Positions 24,701-35,732 of a stretch of DNA of 64,000 bases are shown here, piece by piece. The stretch is from Yamagishiella unicocca (lineage: Eukaryota; Chlorophyta; Chlorophyceae; Chlamydomonadales; Volvocaceae), in contig BDSL01000011.1 of the NCBI GenBank assembly GCA_003116995.1, positions 248,001 to 312,000 on the forward strand. Reading direction: 5' to 3'. The position numbers and the translations under genes are program-made. Positions within the stretch are counted from its first letter, which is position 1; every line of letters starts with the position of its first letter. The notes below the pieces were generated by a model. The model was not told where the DNA came from. It worked only from the letters and a program-made list of their open reading frames with translations, and did not search any database.

Positions 24701-27700
24701 TATTGGTAGACGGCGATGATGAAAGGGCCACGGTGGTGACGGCGAATGTCAATAAAACCCTGGAACGTGTGTCCTTCACAGTGATACCTCGTACGGCCCA
24801 GGCCGCTAACCCAGCCCCGTACAACCGTACCTAAGCCCGCCGCCACACCCGGAGCCGGCGCCGCCGGGGCTGCCGCCGCCGCGGCAGCAGCAGCCGCCGC
24901 CGCTGCAGCGGCAGCCGCTGCCGCCGCCCCGACCACCAGCTGTCCCGGTTTGGGCCGCCCGTGGATGATGGTATGACTGAACTCGTGAGCCTGAGGGGCC
25001 GCGATGCGGAATGGCAACAGGAGGTCTAGAAGGCTCGTGGGTCAGGACGCCAGGCCTCCTCGCTAGCCAGCCATTGACGGGTGCCATCTCACGTAGCGGC
25101 CCACACCGGTAGCCGGTCCGCAGCCCGCCCGCCCCACAAGGACTCTCCTTTCCAACCCTCCGTCAGGCCCCAGCTCATCAGGCCGCAGCCCCCGCGATGC
25201 CGCCTTGCCGCCCCAGCGGTGTTGCAAAGAAATAGAAGAGAAGAAGGAAGAGGAGACTGTACCCCAGCCCAGCCCAGCCCAGCCCTAGCCCTAGCCCTTG
25301 CCCTAGCCCTAGCCCTAGCCCTAGCCCTAGCCCTAGCCCTAGCCCTAGCCCTAGCCCTAGCCCTAGCCCTAGCCCTTGCCCTTGCCCTAGCCCGTGCGTG
25401 TGGGTGTGGGTGTGGGTGCGTCACCTGCAGTGTGGCGGACAGGAACTTCTGGATGCGCGCCTTCATGACGGGCGTGTTGAGGATGTCGTTGATGGAGGGG
25501 CGCTTCTGCCAGTCCAGCGTCAGCATGCGGTCGCACAGCTCCCGCAGCTCCCGGGTGCGGGTGGCGGGCATGGGCGTGTAGCTGCCCTTGATGATCTGGA
25601 AGAGGCGCGGGAAGACGGAGAGGAGGAAGTGGGAGGGGGAAGGTGAGAGGGGGAAGGTGAGAGGAGGGGAGGAATGTGGTTGTGAGCGAAGACAAGGCAG
25701 CCGTGAGCTCCAGGAGCCTTGCGCCCGGCCTCCCAGCGCCCTCCACCGTGGCCTGCCCCCCTCCCCGTCTCTGTCCTCCGTCTCCTATGTCCTGCAACCG
25801 GGTCTGCTTGCCGCTCCACGAGCCTCACCTTTTGGATGAGGGCGCGCATGTTGGGCGCCTCGAAGGCGTGTTTCAGAGTCGCCATCTCGTACAGCACGCA
25901 GCCCAGGGACCAGATGTCGGACTGCGGGGAAACCAATTAGGGGTGGTGGCAGCGGGTCAGACCGGTGTAACCAATGGGTAACGACGAAGGAAGGAGCAAC
26001 CCACGAACTGCACTACAGCCCGTGTAAGGTGAGGGGGGGCCGCTGCAGCCTGGCCGGCCGTGCGTCCTGACCTTTTGGTTGTATTTTCTGTTCTGGCAGA
26101 TCTCTGGTGACAGGTAGTAGGGCGTGCCCACGGCCGTAGTTGCCAGTTGAAAGGTGGAGTTGAGCACTTTGGACACGCCGAAGTCTCCGAGCTTCAGCAG
26201 GCCACCGGTCGACATGAAGACGTTCTGAGTTTTAATATCTCTGCAAGGGGGGTTGCAAGAGCGGGGGGGAGTGCCGGTAGGTTGGAAGCAAAAAGGCGCA
26301 GACGCTGCGCAGGGCGGATGACCGCAGGAGGGAAGGGTTTGAGGAAGACCCGTGGATGCGAGAAAAAAGCGTTCAGAACAGGAGGGAGGTAGGGAGGCAG
26401 GGTGTGCCGCGTCGAGGCCTCGTGGCACTAGCCTGTCAGGCGCCAGACCAACCCTGGAGGGGCGGCGCCAGGAACCCCATCCCTGAGCACACAACGCTCC
26501 GCCAACGCTCTCCACCCGCCCCGCCTGTGCTGTCACACGGGTCTCCTCCCCACCGCCCCACCTGTGCAGGATCTTCCTGTCATGCACGTGCTTCAGCCCC
26601 AGGCACATCTGCACCAGCCAGTCCAAGATGGTGTCCTCGCTCAGCAGCTGGCCGCGACGCTTCTGCAGCAGGCCGTACAGGTCGCCTGGAGAGGGGGGGT
26701 GCAGCACAGGCGCAGCAAGAGGCCGGGGGGATCAAGGAGGTGCGTGGTCGACCAGGCTGAGTGCATCCAGAGGGCGGCGGCGGGGGAGGATGTAGCGTAA
26801 GCGGGTGTGGCCGCAGCCGGTGAGTGGTTGGCAACAACAGACGGTTGGTGAGCGGTGGGCGGTTGGGTAGTTGTGAGTTTAGTCGGCGAGTGGCCGGCAG
26901 TGCCGTTGAGACCGGCAGCCTGGAGGTCCTCAGGCCATCAGGCTGCCGTGCAGACCCAACCCTGCTGTCACCACCTCTGCCCCAGCTTCCACGCTGCGAT
27001 GCAATGTTCCCCCATCCCCGCACTAGGCCATCGCGAGACCCCAGCCGCAGCAGTCGCTGGCAGCACGGCGGTTCACCCACCCATCTGGGTCGGCCAGTTA
27101 ACCCAGCCATTTGGGTCGGTCACCTCGTCCCACCCCACACCCTCCCGCAGCTCACATGGCCCACCTCTGCGCCCCCAACCATCTCTTTTATGGCCCCAAC
27201 AAGCTCGCGCGCCTCCTCACCACCGCAAGCTCCGCCCTAGGCATCTGCTGACGCACCACCCGCCCAATGCCGCCCCCTGGTCCCCTGGATCGAGACAACC
27301 TCCCCTGGGGAGAGGGGTATAACGGGCCCCATCCAACAGCCCGTCGGCCCTCAAGTCTTGGGGCACTTTGTCGCGGTCAGCTCCTGCAATCACTGGACCG
27401 CGACGCAGTGACCCTTGGTGTCGTGGAGTCTCCACTCCCATTACCGCGACGGGGACCGACCTGACCTGGCTTGCTGGAGCACTCCGTTCTCTGGATTGGC
27501 GCTCATGCCCCCAGACCCATATGCACCCCCTTAGGCTGCATTACGCGTGGCCTCCCACACGACCACGACCCCTGCCACCTCCAGGGCCCAATGCGGCCCA
27601 ATAGGCCCATTGCCAGCGTCCGGTCGAGTACCATAATCCCCCATGCCCATATGTAGAAGGAGATATGCCAGCTGCAAGGAGGTGGCGTTCAACAAGCGAC

Positions 27701-28320
27701 CCTTCCGCGCACCGTACTTGTACGAACCCAAACCCCTCCCATGTCCCAGTCACAGGCTCCGAAGCCGGCGTGGATCCAGAGGCGCACCCACCTTCTGAGC
27801 ACCAGTCCATCACAATGCACAGCTTGTTCATGTGCGTGAAACATTCGATGCAGCGCACGATGTTGGGATGATTGAGCGCCATCAGCAGCTGCAGCGGGGG
27901 ATGGTGCGAAAGTGCGCACACATACACATGGCTCTATAAGATAAAGCCCTTACATGAGCTAAATGGACAGGGCAATGGACAGGGAGGACTCGGAGAGCGC
28001 GCCTACCCCGGCGGCACGCGGCACAACCCCACGAATGAGCCACGCTCCAGGAGTTGCTCATAATTACATAAGACTGCTACAGATCACTGCATCCCCTGTG
28101 CGCTTGCTTGTGCTTGCTTGTGCCGTTTACAGTGGAGCTGCGCGCACGTACACATGCGCACCTTCGCCTCCTGCTCCGATGCCTCACGCTCTGACTTGGG
28201 CATACGAGATATATCAATCTCCTTGATGACATAATTCTTGTTGTCCAGCTTATTTGTCACCAGGATGGCTGAGCCAAAGCTGCCCTTGCCCAAGACTTTC
28301 CCTCTCACGTACTTCTCCAT
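15751..28320 (-). CDS. NIMA-related protein kinase, NEK1/NEK5 type
   Basis: A Ser/Thr kinase of the NEK family; relatives act at basal bodies, cilia and in cell-cycle control. The start ATG at 28320 opens [18 protein letters not shown]. Kinase exons: 28320-28162 (Gly loop [11 protein letters not shown] lysine), 27888-27792, 26685-26562 (ending HDRKILHR), 26240-26072 (DIKTQN, DFG, activation loop [15 protein letters not shown]), 25921-25829 ([12 protein letters not shown]) and about 25595-25425. Exon phases match. The activation segment LSPEICQN and [10 protein letters not shown] are NEK1/NEK5-like. The tail, about 18 exons, holds an Ala run (24831-24990), charged coiled coils rich in A/E/K/R (24260, 22443-22583, 21959-22097, 21588-21653, 20273-20520, 19130-19312), an acidic block [10 protein letters not shown] (17.5 kb) and a C-terminal module ([19 protein letters not shown] then VYRLLESL...[13 protein letters not shown], stop 15751). 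That module resembles the extreme C-terminus of animal NEK1. The total is roughly 900-1000 aa. Kinase assignment is firm; some tail exons may be misplaced, and the 1.7-kb gap 22584-24259 may hide exons. Confidence 0.9.
16838..17030. repeat. 20-bp minisatellite in NEK intron
   Basis: About ten copies of AGTCAACCCAAGTTTCCGAT with T/A variants, between the exons at 17.14 and 16.33 kb. Confidence 0.9.
19825..19898. repeat. 12-bp repeat in NEK intron
   Basis: Six imperfect copies of GGGGCAGGTAAG directly beside the exon starting GERHGG. On the plus strand they spell repeated GTAAG; on the coding strand they are CTTACCTG(C/G)CCC units before the acceptor. Confidence 0.8.
20097..20271 (-). repeat. 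NEK intron made largely of two dispersed-repeat modules
   Basis: Between a GTGCGTCC donor and a GGCTCAG acceptor, this 175-bp intron contains (plus-strand reading) CATCCACGGGTCTTCTTC (20149-20195), then GACAATGCGCCAGCT and TGTAACCGGGCCTTCATGCC (20210-20256). Both modules recur elsewhere in the window, so most of the intron is repeat-derived. Confidence 0.7.
20880..20932 (-). repeat. Dispersed module in NEK intron, reverse orientation
   Basis: On the minus strand it reads GACAATGCGCCAGCTGTTAT then GTCGTGTAACCCGTTTTTATG. This is the same module as in the intron at 20.1-20.27 kb but inverted relative to it, so the two insertions are independent in orientation. Confidence 0.75.
21275..21402. repeat. 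36-bp minisatellite in NEK intron
   Basis: Four copies of a 36-bp unit centred on GGTGAGGTGTGGAGGGGTCA and GGTGGACGGAGACG. Confidence 0.9.
21858..21899 (+). repeat. Dispersed intron element, family A copy
   Basis: AACGTTTTTTTCTGGCATCC then ATGGGTCTTCCTCGAAACCC lies inside a NEK intron. It is one of about 14 copies seen in the window. Confidence 0.7.
22640..22745. repeat. About 30-bp G-rich minisatellite in NEK intron
   Basis: Three to four copies built on GGAGGACCCGGGAGG and GGGAGGTTGCAAG, just downstream of a coiled-coil exon. Confidence 0.8.
25266..25390. repeat. Hexamer array (CCCTAG)n in NEK intron
   Basis: About 20 copies of GCCCTA follow the exon ending SATLQ. The reverse complement TAGGGC differs from telomeric TTAGGG-type repeats by one base. 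Confidence 0.95.
26339..26380 (-). repeat. Dispersed intron element, family A copy
   Basis: On the minus strand it reads TTCTGAACGCTTTTTTCTCG then CATCCACGGGTCTTCCTC, in the intron between the two kinase exons that encode the HRD and DIK parts of the active site. Confidence 0.75.
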
Positions 28321-28742
28321 TTTATGAGTACTATCCCCTCAAAAGTCTAGACAAAAGGGAGGGGTTCACATCCTATCTTTTCATTTTCTTGGTGCTGGGA
28401 TAACCTTTTCGCGACAGCCATGTCGCATTCCAAGCCTCACTCACACAGGTGTATACATCATGATGCACGTGTATACATTTGGTTTGGGGCGCGTCGCTTG
28501 AAACTGTATACAGCGCCGTACAGTCTCGAGGTCGCGCAAAAATAACGACCCCAATCCCGAATTCCCAATTCATTCCTAATCTGCTTACAGCGGCACGCGT
28601 GTTCATCTACGTTGCAAGTTTTTACCATACTTAGGCTTCGGCGTGTCGTGTTGACGATAGTTGACGAACGCAAGTACGTTCCGTTTGCTCGGACTGACGG
28701 CACAAGCTCCTGTCGGCAGATCTTTTGTAAACTACAGCAAGG
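28321..28742. promoter_or_regulatory. Divergent promoter interval between NEK and trigger factor
   Basis: These 422 bp separate the two inferred start codons and must hold both promoters and both 5' untranslated regions. A second possible ATG for the kinase is not seen. No clear TATA box was identified on either strand. Confidence 0.5.
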
Positions 28743-31700
28743 ATGATGGCATATAAGCAGCAACTGCTGTCGGGCAGCCAGGCGCGTCGGCTTGCTTGCG
28801 CGAGTTCAGCGCCGGCGGTCGCAATGCGCTTCTCTGCGCCGACCCAGGTGCGCTGGAGAACGTGAATTGATTTTATTAGTTCCAAAGTGACGTGTTACCC
28901 ATGCCACCGCTTGCGATGCTGTCGATCTGGCCGATGGGCTCGTCCGCCGCAAGTCACGGATAAGTGCCCCCTCGAGCCAGCCCCCCGCCTTGTTTCAGCA
29001 CACGCATTCCAACTTTCACACCACCATCTAACGTTCGCAGCATATGCAAGCCCCCGCACGAAGCCGCCGACATCGCGACTCGGTACCTCGACCCCCTCTC
29101 GCACCAGGTCCACGCCCAGCTGGCCCCGACACGGCCTCTGGCCCAGGGCCCCGCCCCTGCTCAGTTCGCTGCCGCCGCCAACTTCCCCTCCTCCCGCCGC
29201 TCGGCTCGGGCCCTGCACGTATGCGCAGCTGCCGTCAAGGAGAAGGAAATCGAGGTGAAGAACGGGGCCGCCGCGGGTGGCACCACACCATGCTATGTCC
29301 ACGTCGGGCGCTGGCCGCTGCGGCACGGCAACGATGCACCAATTACTCCTCAGTAACGCGGCCCCGCATCCCTCATCGAATTTCGACAACCTTTGCATAC
29401 CCTAGTTTAATCCGCCCACTGACCCGTCCGCCCTACCGCCCCGCCCTGCCTCTCAGTTCAAGGTGTCCACTGCGGTGGAGGAGCTGTCGCTCTGCAGCCG
29501 CCGCGCCACCGTCACCGTGCCCGCCAGTGCCGTCAAGGACATCTTCAAGCGCGGTGTTAAGCGCATCGAGGTGGGTGCGGAGGGTGCGGAGGGTGCGTGC
29601 TGCGGTGCTTGGTTCACCACTGGTACCCGTACCGGTGCGGCGGCTCGCATGACCGGACGGCTGGGGCACATCGCTCCAGTCCCCATTCCTAACTGTCCCC
29701 CTGCCTCAAATCCCCATCTTTATCACCCTTGGTTTATGGTCATCACCCTTGGTTTATCGGCCGTGGATTCGCGGATTTGCTTTCAACAACCCCCATTCTC
29801 TTATCAATCCCCCACTCTCTCCTTGCGGCCGCAGCGCGATGTGGTTGGTGGCCTCAACGGCTGGCAGGCGGGTAAGCCGCTGCCGCTGTCCATGGTCGTC
29901 TCCCAGGTGGGCCGGCAAGGGGTCGGGAGGCACGGAGGGGCATCCTAGACACCCGTAGTTGACCACAGCCTGGGGGGAAGGAGGAGAGGAGAGGGTTCGT
30001 CGCTGGTCGGAGTAAAGCTGTGGTAAGGATTGCTTGCGGCCTGGTGGGTTGGCTGAAACGCTGGTGGCTGGGTGGTGGGTGGTCGTGGTCGCACGATTGC
30101 AGCATGTGGCTGCCTGGCCACACGGTCAGATGCTAGCCGGCCAACACGCGAAAGGAGTGAGGGAATGGTGAATGGGGTAACGTGGGCAGGGAGGGCCTGG
30201 CGAGTCAGGCCAGACCGCAGGTGGCGGACAACATGGCGGCGGGGGATCCTCATTTCCTCAGGGGGGCCTGCGGGGTAGCCTCTGCTAAGTGCTATGCCCC
30301 ACACTACGCTGGGTGCATGTGTCAGTGATGCGGGTATAAGGTGTCACGTGGCGCAAAGTACGACAGCGATTTGGGTCTTTGGAGGGCTGTACGGACTACC
30401 TGGGGCCAAGAGGGGAAACCGGGGGGCGTGAGAGGAAGCCGCCAACAGAGCAGCGTCCGCAGTCCTGAACCTCCCGCCTCTTCACCCTCCGGCCCCCATC
30501 CCTCAGGTCGGCGGCCAGGCCAAGTTCAAGACGTACTGCCTGGAGGAGCTGCTGCTGGAGGCGCTGCCCAAGGTGGGGATTGGGTTTGGGGGTCGAGGAG
30601 GGATCGGATTCAGGTGGGGGAGCAGGGGGGCCGCTCAACCCCGCGCAGTCCGCCTGTCAAGACCCCATTCCCAGCGCGTGGGGCACACAACGGGTTCGCC
30701 GTGCTTGCACCTTTGTCTCAGCACCCTTCCGCTTCACCCCAAGTCACCCCCCCCACGGGTTTCCCTCGAACCCACCGGCGCGCCCGCCCCCCCCTACGCA
30801 CACACCCCCCACCAGGCTGTGGAGGCTGCCAGCAAGGGCAAACCAGTGGACCCCGCCAGTGTGGAGGTCAGTGGGTCGGTGGGTCGCTAGGGCTGGTAGG
30901 TTGCAAGCGCAAGCCCTGCTCCTGCTGGGTGACCTCCCTGGAGAAGAGCAAGCACCTTCGCGGGGACCAGACACGACCACCTGCGTGGGGGGCCCCGGGC
31001 GGGAGACCTCACCCGCCCCGCCCTCTTGCTCGCCAGCCGGCACCGCCTCGGTTCCGTCCTCGTCCGCCCCTTCTTCATCTGTACCCCCTCCGCGCCGATC
31101 CCCTCGCCCCCTCCCTCCTCTCCCCCTCCCCCCGGTCGAATAACCGGGTCTTTTCGCACCCCCCCATCCCGGTCTTCTGCCATGTAACCGGGTCTTCTGC
31201 CATGTAACCGGGTCTTCTGCCTGTAACCGGGTCTTCTGCCATGTAACCGGGTCTTCTCGCCCCCCTCCGTGTCTCCTGTCATGTAACCGGGTCTTCTCGC
31301 CCCCTCCCCCCCCAGGTACCTGCCGCCGACTTCCCCTCCATGCTGGAGCGCTACGACCCAGCCCGCGAGTTCACCTTCGCGCTGAACTTCGACGTGGCGC
31401 CCCCCGTGGTGTGGCGCACCCCCCTGGACCAGCTGACGGTGACCATCAAGTGCGCGGGGCTGGGCACAGGGGCTGGGCAGGGGCCGGGCAGGGGCTGGGC
31501 ACAGGGGCTGGGCAGGGGCCGGGCAGGGGCTGGGCACAGGGGCTGGGCAGGGGCCGGGCAGGGGCTGGGCACAGGGGCTGGGCAGGGGCCGGGCAGGGGC
31601 TGGGCACAGGGGCTGGGCACAGGGGCTGGGCACAGGGGCAGGATGGGTGTGAGGGTGTGAGGGAGGGGTGCATCAGGGCTGTGAAAGGGCGCGAGGGGCG

Positions 31701-34700
31701 AGCGGCCAACGATGGAGGGGCGAAGAGGGCCAACTTGGGAGTTGGCAACCCAGGGCAACAGCTCCGCGCTGGATGTCGGGATGTAGGTCACGTTATCCTT
31801 GGGCTCAACCGCGACTGGATCTTCATCGACCCCGCCGCCGCACGCGTATAGAACAAGGCGCCGTGCCGCGTCCGCAGCCCTGCAGTCCGCCAGCTGTCCG
31901 ATGGCGCCTCACCCCCCCCGGGCTGGATCTTCATCGACCCCGCCATCTTCACCGCCTAGGTTTGTCGGCCGTCGATTGGCGGATTCTCCTTAAACCCCCC
32001 CTCCGGCGATGCGGACGTCATCCACCTCTCGCCCGCCCTGCAGGGACACAGGTGACTTCCAAACCGACGCGGCCGCCGCCGACGACCTCATCCGCCAGTA
32101 CCGCAAGCAGCACGGCTTCAGCCGGGTGGCTGTCGGGCGCGGCGTTGCGCTGGGTGACACGCTGGTGATGGACCTGCAGGTGGGGCCGTGCAGGGGGGCC
32201 GCAGTGCTGGGGTCGCGCGGAGCTTCTCGTACGACAGGGGACGGATGCTTCCTAGCGCCTTAGCCCCTGGATGCTTCCTAGCGCCTTAGCCCCTGGATGC
32301 TTCCTAGCCCCGTAGCCCCTTAGCTCCTGGATGCTTCCTAGCCCCGTAGCCCCTTAGCTCCTGGATGCTTCCTAGCCCCGTAGCCCCTTAGCTCCTGGAT
32401 GCTTCCTAGCCCCGTAGCCCCTTAGCTCCTGGATGCTTCCTAGCCCCGTAGCCCCTTAGCTCCTGGATGCTTCCTAGCCCCGTAGCCCCTTAGCTCCTGG
32501 ATGCTTCCTAGCCCCGTAGCCCCTTAGCTCCTGGATGCTTCCTAGCCCCGTAGCCCCTTAGCTCCTGGATGCTTCCTAGCCCCGTAGCCCCTTAGCTCCT
32601 GGATGCTTCCTAGCCCGCCGACTGTGTCTTGCTGTCGTAGCCGACACTCCTGCCACCCCCTCCCCTGTCGCCCCCCAGATCCGGTCCCAGGCCACCGGCC
32701 AGCCCCTTCCCGGCCTCACCCACACCCGCTTCTCATTCGACACGGAGGCGGACGTGCTGGGAATCAACACGGGTGGGTGGGTCGGTGTGCGACTGTGGAT
32801 GGCCTGGAAGCTGAAAGCGGAGCACCGACCCTTGCAGGAGACAGTACCGCTAGGGTCCGGCGTGCCGGTCGATACATAGGGCCATACATAGGGCCATACA
32901 TAGGGCCATACATAGGGCCATATCCCCCGGGCTCATAATGATCAGAGTGCTTGTGGGGTTGGGAGGGGGCCTGCTGCCAACCCCACCCCCACCACCCACC
33001 GTCACCGCCCATGGACTCCAACTGCGCAGCAACCCTAAACGCCCCCGGCCCCAGGCTTGCTGGGCATGAAGGTCGGTGCGAGCAGCACCTTCCAGATGCG
33101 CATGCCCGACGACTACGATGTGGAGTTCTGGCAGGTGGGGGGTGTGGCAGGTGGGGGGGTTCGAGGGAAACCCGTGGGGCGGGAGGGGGATGTTCAAGTT
33201 ACCGCTGAGCGGGGCGTGGGCGCAATGGCATTGGGGATACCGCCATGCCGCCCGCAATCGTGACCCGGCCGCTTCACCTCCCCGGCTGCCCTCCCCGGCT
33301 GACCCCACAACCCGTCCTGCCGTGCCGCCCCCCCCCCTCACACACACATACGCACACCGCGTTCTTTTTTTACCCTCCTCCCCCCCTCCCCTCCGGGTCT
33401 TCCTCGAAACCCTCCCCTTCCCCCCTCCCCAAACCACGCAGGGCATGCCAGTGACTGTCGCAGTCAAGGTGCATGAGGTCTTCGAGTGGACCCTGCCCGA
33501 GGTGCGGCGGGGGGAGGAGCTCCGCTCTGCAGGGGGGAACAGCTGGGGCTGGGCTCTGCTCATTGTCGCACGTATCATGGCGCAAGGATTGTAAGTAATG
33601 ATCGCCCTGGGGGCCCTATGCCGCCCCTTCCGCTCCTTTCTTCTCCCCCCTCGCACGTCCGCCAGTTCGATGACGCCTATGTGGCCAAGCACCACGAGGG
33701 CAAGTGGGGCTCTGCCGCCGAGATGCGCGAGGCCCTCATCACCGCCACCGCCATGCAGCGGGTGCAGCGTCTGGACCAGCAGCTGGAGGACGCGGTGTAC
33801 AAGGTGGGGGGTGCGGGTGGGGCGAAGAAACCGTTGGGCACTATAATAGTGAACCGAGAGGGAAAAGAAGACTGCTGCGGACCGGTCCAGGGAAGGGGAG
33901 CGCGGTGGCGCCCGGTGGCGCTCAGTGACCACGAACGACTGAGCCGGCGGCCGCCGCGGCTGCCGCTACGCATTGCCAGGGGTTGTTGTTGTCGTTGTTG
34001 TTGTTGTAACGGTTGCAGTGGGTTCCAGACCAAAAGGTACAACCATCGGGCACATTGCCTGACAGGGGTGTTTGTGTATGCACTGCCGGGTGTTGCTCGT
34101 GCTCCCATCCATGTGGGGGCAACTGCCGATCTTCAGCGAGCTAAGACCCGTGCGCCCCGCCTCTTCCGCCGCCGACCCGTGGGTCAGGCCGTGGCTGGCG
34201 CTCTGGACATGCCCGAGGTGCCCTCCCGCATGGTGGACCAGCTGGGAGAGCGCCAGTTCCAGGCGCAGCTGCTGCAGATGATCGAGGACGTGAGTCGCGG
34301 TCGGAGTCGCACTTGGGCCTGAGGCCGGGGTCCTACAGAGCGGCCGTGTAGTGCCCGTCCTTGCCTTGTATAGTAGTGGAGGTGAGGGGCGAGCGGCGAG
34401 GGGCCGAAGTGCATTGCCCTCGTGTCCGCTTGCTTTCCATGCCCTACTTGCTCCCTTCACACCGCCCCGTCCAACCACAGCGCATCGGCAGCCGCGAGGA
34501 CGTGGAGAAGCTGGCCACCGAGGAGATGGCGGCCGAGTTCGTGTCGCAGCGGCGGAAGGACCTGGAGGACCAGGTAAGCGCACATACACTGCCGGACCGT
34601 ACCGGGACTACCGCCAGCACGGCATTAGCAAGTACCATGCTTGCGAGGATGCCTGGAAAGCAAGTTACGAGCCCCCCTCACCGCGGATTCGCGGATTATC

Positions 34701-35732
34701 CTTTACCCCCTCCCCGCCTTCGCGGGGATCACGCATGCCTGCCCGCATCTGGACCCGCGGAGGCCTCACGACCTGGGTTACCCGTGGGCCCCCCCTCCCC
34801 CGCACGGGACCGCTCGCCGTGCCCCTCAGGTCAAGTTCAACCTGGCCATTGACGACATCTTCAGCAGCCGCAAGCTGGAGTTGGACGCGGGGGCGGTGGA
34901 TGCTGAGTACGAGCTGCGTGTGCGGCAGATGCAGGTGGGGGGTGCTGCGAGGGGAGGTGCTGACCACTGGCACCTGACCCGCCAAGGGGTCCGAGAAAAG
35001 GGCTGGGAACCGCGATGGCGACGGCGGCCACTCTGTCCGCCGACATTTACAAGGCTTCCCTTGCCCGCCACACGCACGACTTGGGTTCCCCTGCCGACCG
35101 CCGTTGCAAAGGGGGATGCTGGCGTAGCGCGGACCTGGCAGAACCACGCGACACACAAGCCGATACCTTCGCAAAAACAGGGCCGACTCTGAACATTAGC
35201 TGAACACCTAAAGAGTCTGCGGGGTCGTGCCCTGCCTAAGGCATACTCAACTAAGCCTTACGTTGCACACGGACACGACAACAGATGCGCGCGTGGATTG
35301 CCAGCTGGGAAAGCTCGCCAGCTGGGGAGCTGGGCGCTGGTAGTTTTTCGCTTCCCGTCAGCACGTCGGCCTGCTGCGCGACTCCCCTGCCACGCAACCA
35401 GCCGAAGGCGTTCGCGTCTCCTTCTTCGTCGGCGTAAGGGTATCACAACATGCCTGGAATGCCCTCCACTTCTCAGGCTCCTTCAGCGTCCAAGCTGGCA
35501 CAAATGTTTTTGACTTGCCACTCACGCCCGGTGCTCCCACCGACCCTGCCTCCCGCAGACCGTGGGCCAGCCCTTCGAGCGGGACGAGCTGCTTGATGAC
35601 GTCCGTGAAACAGTAAAGAGCGTCACGGTCATCGAGTGGCTCAAAGACAACATCAAGCGGGAGGTGGTGCCGTACAACAGCGACGTCGGCAGCAGTAGCA
35701 CGGCCAAGGAGGGGCAAGCGGTGGCTGCGTGA
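28743..35732 (+). CDS. TIG1: Chloroplast trigger factor (peptidyl-prolyl isomerase chaperone)
   Basis: Ribosome-associated chaperone acting on nascent chains in the plastid stroma. Sixteen exons join in consistent phase: 28743-28847, 29165-29254, 29457-29570, 29835-29906, 30507-30572, 30816-30866, 31316-31449, 32044-32179, 32679-32772, 33055-33134, 33442-33501, 33666-33803, 34188-34289, 34481-34573, 34830-34934, 35559-35732. This gives about 537 aa, the usual size for plastid trigger factors. The N-terminus (MMAYKQQLLSGSQARRLACA...) and RSARALHVCAAA look like a transit peptide and its cleavage site. Mature protein: ribosome-binding domain (FKVSTAVEELSL...; signature region GWQAGKPLP), FKBP-like domain (VALGDTLVMDLQ ... 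GMKVGASSTFQMRMPDDYD) and a helical C-terminal arm (FDDAYVAKHHEGKWGSAAEM, ALDMPEVPSRMV, ending KEGQAVAA). The GFRKGKVP-type ribosome signature is degenerate. The start is chosen because it supplies an ATG and joins exon 2 in phase. Confidence 0.9.
29745..29795 (+). repeat. Dispersed intron element, family B copy
   Basis: TTTATCGGCCGTGGATTCGC then GGATTTGCTTTC and a C-rich end, in trigger factor intron 3. Related copies occur near 21130 (reverse), 31960, 34680 and 38190. Confidence 0.7.
31138..31305 (+). repeat. 20-bp tandem array in trigger factor intron
   Basis: Five or more copies of TGTAACCGGGTCTTCTGCCA. The unit matches the TGTAACCGGG(C/T)CTTC module found singly in introns of other genes, so a dispersed module appears to have been tandemly amplified here. 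Confidence 0.9.
31455..31640 (+). repeat. G-rich minisatellite in trigger factor intron
   Basis: Copies of a roughly 35-bp unit combining GGGGCTGGGCACA and GGGGCTGGGCAGGGGCCGGG, starting right after the GTGCGC donor at 31450. Confidence 0.9.
32266..32612 (+). repeat. 33-bp minisatellite in trigger factor intron (about 10 copies)
   Basis: Units of CTGGATGCTTCCTAGCCCCG followed by TAGCCCCTTAGCT are nearly homogeneous. Confidence 0.95.
32872..32921 (+). repeat. 12-bp repeat in trigger factor intron
   Basis: Four copies of ATACATAGGGCC. Confidence 0.9.
33975..34075 (-). repeat. Dispersed SINE-like repeat, copy 3, in trigger factor intron 12
   Basis: On the minus strand it reads TGTCAGGCAATGTGCCCGAT, then TGGTCTGGAACCCACTGCAA, CCGTTA and a (CAA)n-like tail of about 25 nt. 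The tail makes this the most complete copy. It lies between the exons ending EDAVYK and beginning AVAGALD. Confidence 0.7.
35127..35172 (+). repeat. 46-bp block shared with a NEK intron
   Basis: ACCTGGCAGAACCACGCGAC, then ACACAAGCCGATACC, matches 21756-21798 (ACCTGGCAGAACCACGCGAA, then ACATAAGCCGATACG) with few differences. This copy lies in the last trigger factor intron. Confidence 0.7.

Noticed and set aside
28964..29356. An open frame that could serve as exon 1 of the trigger factor from a GTG start
   Set aside because: It lacks an ATG. The exon pair 28743-28847 and 29165-29254 has an ATG, good splice sites, matching phase and a transit-like sequence.
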